Assembly (NCBI RefSeq): GCF_032854445.1
Contig: NC_088300.1
Coordinates: 20,071,608-20,135,607 of the forward strand
DNA: 64,000 nucleotides
Reading direction: 5' to 3'
Source of the DNA: Liolophura sinensis
Lineage: Eukaryota > Mollusca > Polyplacophora > Chitonida > Chitonidae
This document shows positions 25,201 to 35,397 of this stretch, piece after piece. How positions within the stretch are numbered: position 1 is the stretch's first letter; each line of letters starts with the position of its first letter. A model generated the notes under the pieces. That model did no database searches, was not told the origin of the DNA, and saw nothing but the letters and a program-made list of their open reading frames with translations. The position numbers and the translations under genes were made by a program.

Positions 25201-28200
25201 TCAACAGTTCATCAACGGCCAAAGGTTATGGTTTACTCCGGGAACTGCGGTTTCCACCAATGCAACTAAGGTTCACCGATCAGCCAGTGGATCGATTAAT
25301 CAGTACTGGTATATCAACGTCATAGCCTTTTCTGTTTGAGTGGTACAATGAATTCTGCAGAATCACCAATAGCTGATAACCAATGCGGTTTCTTGTTGGA
25401 ATTCTTCTGTCGTTCTCAGGTTTGGTTGCGGCTTTAAGTCATGAAGTTTGTTGGTTACATGGTGGAGTGCAATGGTTTCCTCCGCCAGTTGTGGATGTTT
25501 CTCCAGGTACCCTCCTGCCATGAATCTGGCCGACATCATGTGTAGGAGAAATATTCTTGAACAGGACGTAAACGATGATTTTGTTGGTATTCTTCTTTCG
25601 AACAAAGCACATGTGGACGTGGACAGTTAGCCATAGGGGAAGATGTTATACTATACTGTCTTTAATGTGTTAACGGAAGCTTTTAGTTTGGGTCGTAAAA
25701 TGCTTGTGTCATTATCCATAAACATAGCAGACTAAAAGTATGTGCGTAACCTTATACTGGGTCCGTCGCTGCATTAGTGTCATATGCAGGCAATTCAGGG
25801 AACACGTTGTCGATCATTTGGGCATGGATTTTTTAATCTTTTCGTAAGATTTTATTTCGTAACCGTCCTTTTTAGATGTAACCCCAGAACACGGAAGTAG
25901 GCAATGCAAAAGTTGAGGAGAAAATAATTCGCCTCCTGGCGAAAACAATTATTTCTGCATGGATTTGGATTTTTGTTTCAGGTTTTTCAAAACCAATCCT
26001 GACATGAAGACGCTGTTCCCTAAGATCGTGTCGATTAACGAGGAGAATCAACTGGAATACGTGATCGACCAAAAGATGTTGCAGAAACACGCCACGACAG
26101 TACTGGAGGGTCTGGGAGCAGCGGTCGAGAGCCTGGACGACCCTTACGTCCTGGACAACGTTCTGAAGGCATTGGGGCAGACGCACGCTAGGCGGCAAAT
26201 CAAACCAATCATGCTGAAGGTGAGATAATCAGCATGACATGGTGCAAGCTCATTTATTGGCTAAAATTATATTCGAACACTTGTCACCGCATGAATGAGT
26301 TGCTTTTTGCATATCTTCGGTTTTCTCATCGTTTCCAACGGCCTGTTGAATGGTAAGATATTCGAAACAATAAATGAGACGCACTTTGAGAACCGATGTA
26401 GCGAGCATCTGGTTTATTCTGAAATAGTGCACTGATGCTCGCAGGGCAGACTATGCCCCATGGCTCGGCGTATAACTACTTTCCAGTTTGGCAAGTAAAA
26501 TTTTACATGATACAAGCGAAAATGGAATTGGCTAGTCTGGGTTAGACAGTGGCGGAGGTTATACCTCACAGTTTGACATGTAATAAGCTAGTCGCTGACA
26601 CAACAGGAACTCCTTTTGATAACTCGGACGACCAACTTCCCCCAACCTTATTTCAGAGTGACACCATTTGCTGCGTTCTTGTCGCTTGAAAAGAAAGGAC
26701 AAAGATCAGTTACAACTTTGCCTGTAGGAAACTTTAGCGCATAAAAACAACTAATAAATGATTATTTTAAGGTCACATTATCAGTATATCAGCCATATAG
26801 TGATGAAATGTAAATTTGGATGATGTTTATATAAATCCAAATAAGCAGACGCATTAACTAAATAAACGCCGTCAAATTCCAGATTTCTGTAAAATATTAT
26901 ATGGAAGCATTGATTGCGTGCGTGGCATAGTGCTCGTGTGCTAAATAATACGTGTAAGTAAAATAAATTGGCTCCAGTTCTGGGCCATATATACTCAAAA
27001 GGGAAAAAGCTTCCGCCTCGAGAATGAAGTTTTGGACAATATCAGTGGCCAATAATATGACATTGTCGTCCACATAAGGTCCTGTAGTGTTTATTTACAT
27101 ATGCTTCTTACTTCAAAAAATGATAGGAACTTCCTTAGTTGCAGTGTGAATGCATTGTTCTTGACAAAAAGAAGACAAAATGTTATTTTTGAATTATACA
27201 TTGCCCAAACAATTTATTTTCTCCCTTTTTTCTGCCTTTCTTCTGCCAACTGTACACGGTCGCTTTTAACCATCTGACTAATTTGTACTACGTCTCAAAA
27301 ACAAACCGTTGACATGTACATTAACACGACAAATTGACATTTAGCCTTGAAGTGAGCTCTAACGTTAGCAGTCCACCACCGTCAAGATCACAAAGTAATT
27401 GGTGCCCTTTGTTGAGCAGCTTTATCCGAACAAGCCAGGCGGTTCGCGCTTCATATTCACATTCCTAAAGCAAGTCTGTATGCTTCCGAATAGTAGTATA
27501 ATCATGAGAAAACCCCTCAGCCTGGGGATTACTCTCTGACGGTTTGCTGTCATTCCTTGGAGAGATTTCCACGAGTTAACCGCTAACGGGCCGTCCCAAG
27601 CTTAATTTCGAATACAGTCTTTGGCTAACGGTATTATCGGCCCCGAACAGACCAGCTGTTGCACTGCTGACGTGTCACGGCCTTCCCTGATTAAACCTGA
27701 GACATTCTCTCTGATTTTAACGAGCACGTAAATCTTCAGGTCTACCGATAAATATTTCATGACCCATTCAACTCATCATAGCTGACTGCTGAGTATGTAC
27801 ATTTTGTGAGCATATTGGGTGTTGCACAATTGATGGAATAGGCGTCTTTGTCAGAAGGGAGGTCAGAAAACTCCTCGGCCTCACGCGCAGACAAAAGTAC
27901 CGTTGTACATCACAAGTTTACGAGGCAAAAGGCGTGATTTCATACGACAACATGGCATTGAAAGACGTATTATGCATTTAAAACTGCCAACTAAAGCAGA
28001 CAGGATTTGAGATATTCGGTCGATAGAATATGTTATCGCGAGGTAAGATCGCGGATTGGAGCCAGTTCTGTATCGCAGAAGAATAGGATCTATCCATAAT
28101 GTAAATTCTAGTCCGCAAAGACAAACATAATGATTGCTGTGGGAAATGAGTTAAACATGTTAACTTGGGCCGTTACGTTGCATATAGATAACAGTTTCAT

Positions 28201-29030
28201 GACTCCATATTCGTTGATACCATCGCTTATAGGCGATATACCGGTATACATTGGAAAAACGTTATACGCCTGTAAAATTCATTGACGTGTCAGAAGACAA
28301 CTTGATTTAATGCCAAATTTAAGTCGCACAAGTGTATTTCGTATCGCTAAAATTGCTAAGGTATCGATCAGTGATTTCATCGCAATGCTTAATCTATCGA
28401 CCCTTGTAGTTAATGGACAACAACGCTGATACCATCACTTATAAGTACCAGTGTGTTATCAGAGACATACTCCATGTACGGTCTCCGTTTCGCTGGATCG
28501 TCTTGTTGCTTGCTGACGTTTAGGGAAAGAGGCGTCGACGGTCATGTTAGATACATTTATTCTAGTTAAACTGTGTGTCTTTGTATTTTAGGCATAAAGG
28601 TTGCTTGAACTTCATATTCTTTTACAATTCACATTAGATGAAAGGCAATTTCAATCTTCTGGTTTCCGCTCTATGGGAAGGATGTAGTGATATAGTCTCC
28701 AGCGTGTCTCATTAGGGTTTAAGCAAGGAACTGGTATGCATGGCATGTTGTAATCTCTTTAAACTGGTTTGAAAGAAAGTGGCCATTTGTAATTTCAGTC
28801 TCTCACTTGCCACTCCTTAAGGCGATTTAACTTGCTCTTGTTTATTAGGAATCATACGGAATTCAACTAGGGTTATTCAATTTTGATTTCAGCGTTTGTG
28901 GCCGTCCTTGGATTACGGCCTGAAGGAAGTGCTAAAGGAAAAGTACAGCAAAGAGACAGCGGAGGCCTGGAGAACAGTTTTTGATTATATCTGCCTACGG
29001 ATGAAGGAAGGGCATGCGAGAAGTAAATGA
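16092..29030 (+). CDS. Globin, globin-X/neuroglobin-like, three exons
   Basis: Heme protein that should bind O2 or other small ligands. Joining 16092-16240, 25982-26219 and 28893-29030 gives 525 nt, 174 residues plus TGA. Visible landmarks: A-helix LTERQVHLVQETW (21-33) with invariant Trp33, B-helix VVIFTRFFKTNPD, CD1 Phe62 in LFPKI, distal His86 (E7) in KHATTVLEGLG, proximal His118 (F8) in ALGQTHARRQIKP, and H-helix EAWRTVFDYICLRMKEGH. The 32-residue E7-F8 spacing is as in neuroglobin, and the H-helix wording looks most like globin X. Introns sit at B12.2 (phase 2, inside Arg50) and G7.0 (phase 0, after Lys129), the ancestral globin positions. Length exceeds the 140-150 core because of a 20-residue N-terminal extension that starts MGNQQLTC. 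Gly2 and Cys8 could be acylated, although Leu6 is not the preferred residue for myristoylation. No defects seen; likely functional. Confidence 0.93.
16412..16728. mobile_element. MITE-like element with imperfect terminal inverted repeats
   Basis: Left end CGTTCACACGGGCAAAGTTA followed by AGCTGGTTTAA is mirrored at the right end by GGCTTAAAACCGGCTTGG...GGTCGTGTGAACGC (about 16690-16728), giving imperfect arms of about 35 bp. The motif CGTGTGAAcG recurs internally at 16480, 16580 and 16717, and the interior is rich in TTTAAGCCAG and CCGGTTTA words. About 317 bp, no coding capacity. The target duplication is not clear, so the boundaries are approximate. Confidence 0.5.
18248..18343 (+). mobile_element. 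5'-truncated SINE
   Basis: Carries ACCGGTTTCCTCGCACCATA, CGTTGGCCGCCGACG, AAATATTCTTGAGCAGGGCG and ACCAATCAAATAAAT with a (AAAT)n tail at 18318-18343. Only the last 95 bp or so of the family are present. Confidence 0.85.
19241..19492 (-). mobile_element. Near full-length SINE, reverse orientation
   Basis: Begins with the T-rich complement of the tail (ATTTATTTCTTTATTTGAT), then GAGCCGTACCGAAGAATATT, CAGCGGCCAGCATTATGG, the body, and the head. GCATGAACTCATAGG is the reversed B box and ACCACCTCGGTCACCCAGG the reversed A box. More diverged than the 31937 copy. Confidence 0.87.
22050..22311. repeat. Degenerate array of palindromic TATCGATA units
   Basis: ATCGATATCGATAA, its variants and AATTCATTTAT/ATAAATGAATT alternate about every 22-30 bp, so both the unit and its reverse complement recur. 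At least eight ATATCGAT or TATCGATA cores are visible. Coordinates are approximate because the ends fade. The function is unknown; TATCGATA is the core of the insect DRE/DREF site, a coincidence that may mean nothing here. Confidence 0.85.
22507..22763. mobile_element. Palindromic MITE with 4-bp target duplication
   Basis: 257-bp element with ends GTACGGTGGCCCAT (22507) and ATGGGCCACCGTAC (to 22763), flanked on both sides by ATTA (22503-22506 and 22764-22767). The inverted similarity continues inward through TTTTCCCTTTTTCTTAAC / AAAAAAGGAAAA and CTTTTTCTTAGGTTTTCACC / GAAACCTAAGAAAAAG. The centre holds several TTCACCCAGGTGAA-like palindromes. No coding capacity; mobilised in trans if active. 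The superfamily is not assigned. Confidence 0.85.
23932..24062 (-). mobile_element. Internally deleted SINE, reverse orientation
   Basis: ATTTATTCATTTGATTGGTG, TTTTACGCCGTACTATTTCA, TTATACGACGACGG, then directly GGGAGGCTTCTGAACCATTG and the reversed head GTGGCCACGGAGGACCCC. Tail and head are present but the middle of the body is deleted. Confidence 0.85.
25480..25600 (+). mobile_element. Diverged SINE fragment
   Basis: CCTGCCATGAATCTGGCCGA...AGGAGAAATATTCTTGAACA...GGACGTAAACGATGATTTTG aligns by eye with the family pattern CCATAATGCTGGCCGCC...AAATATTCTTGAGTACGGCGTAAAACACCAAT. It ends about 380 bp before globin exon 2. It is either an old copy or a related subfamily. Confidence 0.55.
25982..26219 (+). 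CDS. Globin exon 2
   Basis: 238 nt following TTTTTGTTTCAG; completes Arg50 and encodes residues 51-129, the end of helix B through F/G including CD1 Phe62, distal His86 and proximal His118. Donor AAG|GTGAGA. An in-frame run continues a few codons into the intron before a stop. Confidence 0.93.
26220..28892 (+). other. Globin intron 2 (2.7 kb)
   Basis: Phase-0 intron at G7.0, GTGAGATA...TTTTGATTTCAG. I see no SINE or other mobile element in it. A small hairpin with arms GCGAGCATC / GATGCTCGC lies at about 26400-26443. No nested gene recognised. Confidence 0.9.
28893..29030 (+). CDS. Globin exon 3
   Basis: 138 nt, residues 130-174 plus TGA at 29028. Begins RLWPSLDYGLKEVLK and ends EGHARSK. 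Encodes the end of helix G and helix H. No canonical AATAAA was found close after the stop, so the 3' UTR length is unknown. Confidence 0.93.
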   Translation, partial: RLWPSLDYGLKEVLKEKYSKETAEAWRTVFDYICLRMKEGHARSK

Positions 29031-29098
29031 AGAACTAACGTGATGCTATGTACATCATAAACGTACAAAATTCGGAGCACGATGCACTCTTCTAAGCT

Positions 29099-29345
29099 TT
29101 AGGCCATCACGTTTTGCACAGCATTTGCAAACTCTTTCCTAAGGGATTCTCCCAAATCTGAAGGTTTGATATCTCCCTGAAATGAGAAGATCAGGCTACC
29201 TCTTGTGAATGACGGAGAGTGGAGAATTTTAGCTGTGTCTATCTGTAGTCCATTAGTAATCAGATGGGTCAGTAGGCTGTCATGTAATCCATCTAAGACG
29301 TGAGTTCTTCTTCTGTAGACCGACTTAATGAGGCGACCACCGTGC
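29099..29345 (-). CDS. Candidate terminal exon, convergent with globin
   Basis: On the - strand, TTTGTCACTGTGTCAG forms an acceptor immediately above 29345, followed by a frame of about 82 residues ending VQNVMA and TAA (29099-29101). Contains EHGGRLIKSVYRRR, LLTHLITNGLQID and FTRGSLIFSFQGD. The last piece faintly resembles the 'F..GS-V-V-F' strand of SEA domains; I cannot confirm that. Only 68 bp separate its stop from the globin stop, so the two would be tail to tail. Confidence 0.4.
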
Positions 29346-29359
29346 TCTGACACAGTGAC

Positions 29360-30590
29360 AAAGCATGCAATTGGTTGGATGTTTAATGATAGTCATCTGG
29401 GCGAGATACGCGATCTGTGATTGGCGGAGCGTGTCCAAGATGCTCAGGCGCCTAATAATTCAAGAGCATTTATCAAAAACTGTGTAATGTGGATGGAATC
29501 GGTCAAGGCTTAAACTGGGTCATTAGTGTTGGCTTTTGGAGAGCAATATAAAATGGACTAGGTTGAACCATGGTTTTTGTACTCAAAGAACTTTAGGAAA
29601 TGCTATCAGGATGCAGGGGGTAATCGATGGGGCTTCAGTGAGCCTCAACTCTTACTCCGCTGACGATTACTTTGTTGAATACAAAAAGACTGCCGTCTGT
29701 GCACTAAAATACTTTTACAGTACTCATTTATGTCATAATCAGCGGAGGTGCACAAAAATACTGACGGCAACGTCAGTTTAATACGGGCTTTGGGCCTAAA
29801 AATGACTTTATTCACATCCTTTTGACCTTTGCTGAAATCACAGTATACGCACTAAACAGTTTAGATAGCACCACTTACACATAGTTTTGCACCCGAAACA
29901 ACATCATAATACTTACTGACATCACTGGAGATGTGTTAGACATACGTGGAACTACAGAATTAACTTTAAAAATGAGTTTATTTAGAGGACCGAAGACTTC
30001 AGTGCTTGCAGTATAGAGACTAGACAATCAGATTTTAGATGATCAGCAAATTCTGATGAGAATTTGACATAGATAGAAAAGGTGATAAAACCATATCGGT
30101 AAGAGATCGACTGTAGATACTGGAGGGCAGAGTGGCGACAGTTGTCAGAAGATTCGTGTGTGAAGTGTAGCGTTCCCCACAGAAGAAGACAGATATCTGA
30201 CTCATGGCTCGGCTAACAGGTTTCTGAGATATACACGGGAGTAAATTATCAGCTGAGAAGAAAGTTTATGATTTGGGTCAGTATATCCAACACGACTTCT
30301 GTTCCCGTGGAACACAACACCACAGGCTTGGGCCGAGAAGAAATTGGCAAATTTCCTCAAAGATGTGAAATGAACATTAGTGGAGAAGCATGGAGAGTCG
30401 TAATTCTGCCACTGGGTGACTTGTTACAGCATTGAATATGATATTGTTCCGTGTATATGGCACTCGGACGGCTTCCAGCACGCCCCGGGAAATCGGGTTA
30501 TTATCCTTGTGCTGGGAGTGAAGCTATCGTTACTCACGGGCTCAGGAGCAGACTGTATACAGGGACTATCCGGCGTGAAGCTACAATGGA
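29360..30590. other. Intergenic or intronic DNA, nothing recognised
   Basis: If the - strand exons at 29099 and 30596 belong to one gene, this is its intron. No repeats seen. Confidence 0.45.
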
Positions 30591-30595
30591 AGCGG

Positions 30596-30892
30596 TCAGT
30601 GGGCAGCCTGATAATTCGGCAAGTTTAATAAGGCTCCACTCAAAACAAGGCAATGGATGCGAGAACCATTCTCCACGTACTGGCTTTCATCTGAGACGTT
30701 TGCTTTCATAACAATAACTCCATCCTGCAATCCTATCGGAATTGGACATACACCAAATCTAATCTTCCCACATCCTGTCCATCGGCCGAAGTATCCAGAA
30801 AAGCCTGGTCGACACGGCCACACTTGGCATCCGTATCTCGTGTCATATTGATTCCGTATGAGAGAAATATCACCAGAGAAGGTTGGTGTCAC
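30596..30892 (-). CDS. Candidate exon, Cys-rich with discoidin-like start
   Basis: On the - strand, a 98-residue stretch without stops includes DTRYGCQVWPCRPGFSGYF, GRWTGCGKIRFGVC and then CPIPIGLQDGVI...SDESQYVENG. The motif 'C-x-x-P-x-GLQDG-x-I ... S-x-Y' is how F5/8 type C (discoidin) domains begin, which would make this part of a secreted or membrane adhesion protein. The frame closes with TGA after NYQAAH before the domain is complete, so a donor or frameshift would have to lie upstream of that. No clear acceptor at the start. Could be a decayed gene piece. Confidence 0.35.
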   Translation of the reverse strand: MTPTFSGDISLIRNQYDTRYGCQVWPCRPGFSGYFGRWTGCGKIRFGVCPIPIGLQDGVIVMKANVSDESQYVENGSRIHCLVLSGALLNLPNYQAAH

Positions 30893-30899
30893 AAGGCGG

Positions 30900-31930
30900 A
30901 TTGGTGTGCCGTGTTAAAAACGACTGTATCATGTCCTTCCTTTAGCCGTCAATCTGTCCTAACCCTGCAGATATTTGACCATTAAAATCACTGTCCGGTT
31001 CCGGACGTTACCCCGAAATATCCGTGACCAACGAATCTTGCGTCTACGTGTCTTTTGATTTAATATTGTCACGATCTCCACAAAGGATTAAGTGACTGTC
31101 AGTTCACTATTCCATCTGTACTCAGCACCGCTGTCCTGTCCACCGCACGCCCCCTCCAAGTTTATCCACTTGACCACTTGATAAAAAGATTTTCTTTGTC
31201 GTTTGATTTCTTGTAGTTTTCGTTATTGCACAAAAGTCCTTGTCCGAGTCACTGCGCAGACTGTTTGTTTGAAGTGTGCCATGTGACTGGAATCTGCCAT
31301 TTGACAAAAGTGTATGCTTGCTGTGTGGGAAAGATGGAGTTGGGGTTGGGGGTACGTGGTAAGGATGCAAGGCTGACATCCCTACAGAAGAATTGATCAA
31401 AATTAGGTTACCTGTGTTCTGCATACTTTCAAAACTGAAAGTCACTGTTACGGGCCACCCCTTACAGTTCAGGTACCTCCCCTAGGACTGCTATACATGG
31501 ACGCCGGATAAGGCCATCACCGTACCACCAAACCATCGTTCCATCTCCTGGCGATGGCACGAAACGATAGCACGCAGCGATGGTACGATGGCACGAAGAG
31601 ATAACACGATGCTAGCATCATACCATCGCTTCGAACGATGGTACGATAACGACTTAATACGACTTCCATAATAACATAATAACGAGCAATCAACATTTCG
31701 CCCTGCTAACTCGGCTTTATTAGGCTATAATTACTAAGATCATCTATGAGAGAACCACAATCTGTATCTTATATGTATCGTTCTTCAGTTCAAAATATAT
31801 ATGTCGAGACAAACTGGTTATTAGAATACTTATAGGCCTATAATATGTAGGTTAGTGTGAACAGACTGTGTGCCACAATTATGTTTGGCAGATCTATGGT
31901 GTTTATACTGTCACGACTGTATGCTAATAG
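30900..31930. other. Mostly unrecognised DNA with a palindrome-rich patch
   Basis: A - strand open frame (31122-31445, 107 residues, Ser/Thr/Pro-rich) may or may not belong to the candidate gene to its left. At about 31530-31645 CGATGG and CCATCG words are clustered, ending in a hairpin with arms TACCATCG / CGATGGTA at about 31621-31643. Confidence 0.5.
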
Positions 31931-31936
31931 CCTTAT

Positions 31937-32213
31937 GTTTATTTATTTATTTATTTATTTGATTGGTGTTTTATGCCGAACTCAAGAATATTTCACTTAT
32001 ACGACGGCGGCCAGCATTATGATGGGAGGAAACCGGGCAGAGCCTGGGGGAAACCCACGACCATCTGCAGGTTGCTGACAAACCATCCCACGTACGGCCG
32101 GAAAGGAAGCCAGCATGAGCTGGACTTGAACTCACAGCGACCGCATTGGTGAGGGACTCCTGGGTCATTAAGCTGCTCTAGCGCGCTAACCAACTGAGCC
32201 ACGGAGGTCCCCA
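31937..32213 (-). mobile_element. Full-length SINE, reverse orientation
   Basis: Complete and well preserved: ATTTATTTATTTGATTGGTG tail, ATGCCGAACTCAAGAATATT, ACGACGGCGGCCAGCATTA, body GGTTGCTGACAAACCATCCC, reversed B box TTGAACTCACAG and reversed A box/head AACCAACTGAGCCACGGAGG. Several frames on both strands here are by-products of the element. This copy and 54388 are the best family references in the window. Confidence 0.92.
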
Positions 32214-32289
32214 CCATATGTTTAAACCTTAATTCCTTGCATCGGTGAAAATTCCCCAAGCTTTCTGTAAACCAATAATTAGTAATCCG

Positions 32290-32299
32290 TAAATAAATA

Positions 32300-32350
<51 letters not shown>

Positions 32351-32352
32351 AG
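32290..32352. repeat. (AAAT)n microsatellite
   Basis: Uninterrupted run of AAAT from about 32300 to 32350, preceded by one imperfect AAATATAAAT step. It lies just beyond the SINE at 31937 but on the side of that SINE's head, so it is not that copy's tail. Confidence 0.95.
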
Positions 32353-32354
32353 AA

Positions 32355-35300
32355 TGACTTTGAGTATATAACACAAAACACAAAGTATTAACTAGATGGG
32401 GTAAAATATGTTGTGGACAACAAGGCGTCTCAAACTTGATATGGTGCTATGTTATAGAGCTTATAAATGTTCCTCAGAATCGCCGTTCTCGGATACGTTG
32501 CCCCTCGATTACCGATAGGGGTCTGTAAGCCACATCTCACAGAAAAAAAACATGAATACAAGAGATCAATTTGAGAGGCAATATGTCAGAGAGAACCACG
32601 TCAAGAGTTTCCTGTGAGGCCGACAAGACAAAAATTGATGAGAAAACAGCCACGTAAAAATCTATATATTGCAGTTTTGGTAAGCCATCATTGATTTGGT
32701 ATTATTCCCAAATGATTTGGACTCTTACATATATTACGTAAGTAGGATATGATACAAAACTCTAACCTGTAACTCATGACAGCCGGATACAGTCTCTCGC
32801 ATTTTCTTAGTTTCGATCTAACAAAATAAAGGTAGAAAGCCCGAAAACATGGTGTTACATTGTATTTGTAATGTGGAAAGTACAAAACAGCGACTGGCTC
32901 ATCCGGCTTCCATTTAGGGGACCTGTTTGGTTTGTCATAAACATTTAGGGGGCAATCCCTTGAAGTCTCCTTTCTCAAATTCACAATACTGGCAAAACAC
33001 CTTAAATATATTTGTTTTGATTGGTGTTAAACGAAGTGGATAAGAATTGTTTACTTCCCTGAGAGTGGAAGGTTTATGGAGAGTAAGCTATCACCTTTTG
33101 TTGAGTGGACTGACAAATCTCCTGAGATAAATCCACAGCCGAAACAGACAGAGTTGGATTAGAACAAGCGACTTGGACTATTTTTGTGCGAACCTTCCTC
33201 TATATACATATGCATTCCTCTAGGAGTTGAAGACTAACAAATCTCTGGACAAGGGAAATACAGAGAGCGTGTCTAAACTATTTCTGCACAGATCAATACT
33301 ATGAAAAAGATAGTCCATTTTAGCGGCGACAATATCAATAGCCTAATGCCAAAAGCTCTCACGTGATGTAAAAATATCCTTTACAGCGGATATCGCAGTG
33401 GACCGTAGTTACGGGTCGATACGGGTAAATGTTTATTGTGGCACCTTTAGGAAATGTTAGACCAAGAAAATATCAAGGCGGGACGCTAATGGTGAAATGA
33501 TACCATAAATAAATGGTCAGGTTTGAATTTACGATCGTCTTTTTGTCTTCATGATAGATAGGTTACTGACAAAGTTTTTTAAGCAGTAGCTGAAATAATC
33601 ATCATGGCGATTTGCACAGCGGGCTTTTGTTGGTAAAAGTTTTTCACCCGCTACAACCGCTCACAAATCGATCACCATCAATTCATGTGTTTCCAGACTG
33701 CGTCTGTTCTTGTTACAGCTTTTGCTCACGGGCATAGTCTACTTATATGGTATCAGGTGGGTTCACCAAGCAGGATTTCCATCTTAAACAAGGTATAGCA
33801 ACGAAAGAAATCGTCCTCATGTGACATTAAACTGAGGTCAACAATCTCAAAATCCGGTACAGCTGAGTGACCGGAAGTGGCACGATTAAACCTGCATGTC
33901 ATGCATCATTTGCAGGACCAATTCACACCGTGAAGGCTATTCGAGTAGAATTAACAACCCATGTCAGCACTCCACATTTATACCACATGGTGTCAAAGTG
34001 ATTAATGCGGGTTTAAAAGTCCTAAAAGAAGATAATCATTAGCAATTAGACCAATTATAACTGATCTCTTTGCTGGACATAAGCTGTGCAAGACAGCAAT
34101 TGATGGTATAATAAATACTGAAGTTGAAGGTGAGTTAACCAATGCACTGGCGAAGGAATGATAGGTGGGACACGTGTACCAAGGAGCATCGGATTCCTAT
34201 GGGTCTATCAATCACGTACCACTCTATATTCTTGTGTATCGGTAAACGTCAACGTGTCTGGTACAGATGATGAGTTACAGAGGACGGCTGTTGTGAAAAG
34301 CAGAACTTAACCCAGCGAACGCTGTAAGGCATTCTTGCTCCGCCTTTATTACCCTATCGGATTTAGTCAGTGCTCTTGGTAACTCCACTTAAAATTAAAG
34401 GCGTCCTTGGACGATAGCCCAAAGTAATGGATTTAACAAGTAAACCAGTATTAGTCAAGCTATTTCAATGTGTATCGATTACTTTTCATATGAAAATTTG
34501 ATATTGAAATTAATCTGGCTGTTAAGTAGCGGTTATTTGCTCTAATAAGGTAGATCGCATCACCAGATGTTACACAAAATCCAATTAGCTTTCGGGACAA
34601 AGATGAAGGTAGTTTAAAGGGAATTGCAAATTTCTGACCACCACCGGCTACCTCGGCAGCTCATTAGTTCGTGACAGGCGCAGTGGAGCAGCTATAGTTT
34701 GTTCAGCTAACGGCTTACCGGGGTCGAGGCACTGAGTAATTACTGCAGGGAAAAAATGTCCGTCATTTCAAAACGAAATTCATTATTCAAAGATGGAGTC
34801 AATTTTGGTCAGTCATGTGTGTTCATTGATCACATATTCCCCTGACAATATTATCCTCTCCGCTCAGCATGAAGAGTTTCACTTGAAAAGCTTTAGGATG
34901 GAATGGAGGTTGGAGGTGGTGGTCGTCTCTAACTATCAAGAAGAAAGTCAGAGGTATTCGCATGTAGAATAAACACTTGGTGTAAGTCTTCTGCATGTAC
35001 ATGTTCAAAAATATCCTTGGTTTCCAGGGGTACAAATTTCATGCATGTGATTCATTATTTTGGATGGAAGTTACGCTACACAGGAAATGAGACAACTTGC
35101 AAAAAATATGCAGTGATATGTAATCAGAATTATCTAGAGCTGGTAAAATCGTCTAAAACTAATCAGAGGGGATTATCATATAACACGCTAATTACAAATC
35201 TGTTCTGTAATGAAAAATGAAATAATATTTCTCTTATGTTATGGCGTTACCGTAACCTTTGATTCAAAGTCGGAGACAAAATATCTAAAGCTGGATTTAC

Positions 35301-35395
35301 TGGCCAACGGGTAGTAGACCGTCAGTTAGACTTTAATGAGAACTATTGTTGATATCACATAACATACAGTCCCGCCAAAACTCCAGTTAAATGTA
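32355..35395. other. Intergenic DNA, nothing recognised
   Basis: A possible SINE-tail remnant TTGATTGGTGTTAAACG lies at about 33017. The - strand frame at 32688-32984 has a splice-like ending (TTACAG|GTTAGAG) but no recognisable product. Confidence 0.45.
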
Positions 35396-35397
35396 CA

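Larger units (their letters stand above)
16241..25981 (+). other. Globin intron 1 (9.7 kb)
   Basis: Phase-2 intron at B12.2, GTACCC...TTTTTGTTTCAG. It hosts most of the mobile DNA of the locus: a MITE-like element at 16412, SINEs at 18248, 19241, 23932 and 25480, a TATCGATA array at 22050 and a palindromic MITE at 22507. Other frames inside it are unrecognised. Its length relative to intron 2 reflects these insertions only in part. Confidence 0.9.

Noticed and set aside
31857-32376. Frames on both strands up to 119 residues
   Set aside because: Translations of the full SINE at 31937 and the adjacent (AAAT)n.
32688-32984. 98-residue - strand frame with a donor-like end
   Set aside because: Only one splice-like border, no family resemblance; left unannotated.
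33016-33056. SINE-tail-like TTGATTGGTGTTAAACG
   Set aside because: Match too short and too diverged to call confidently as an element.
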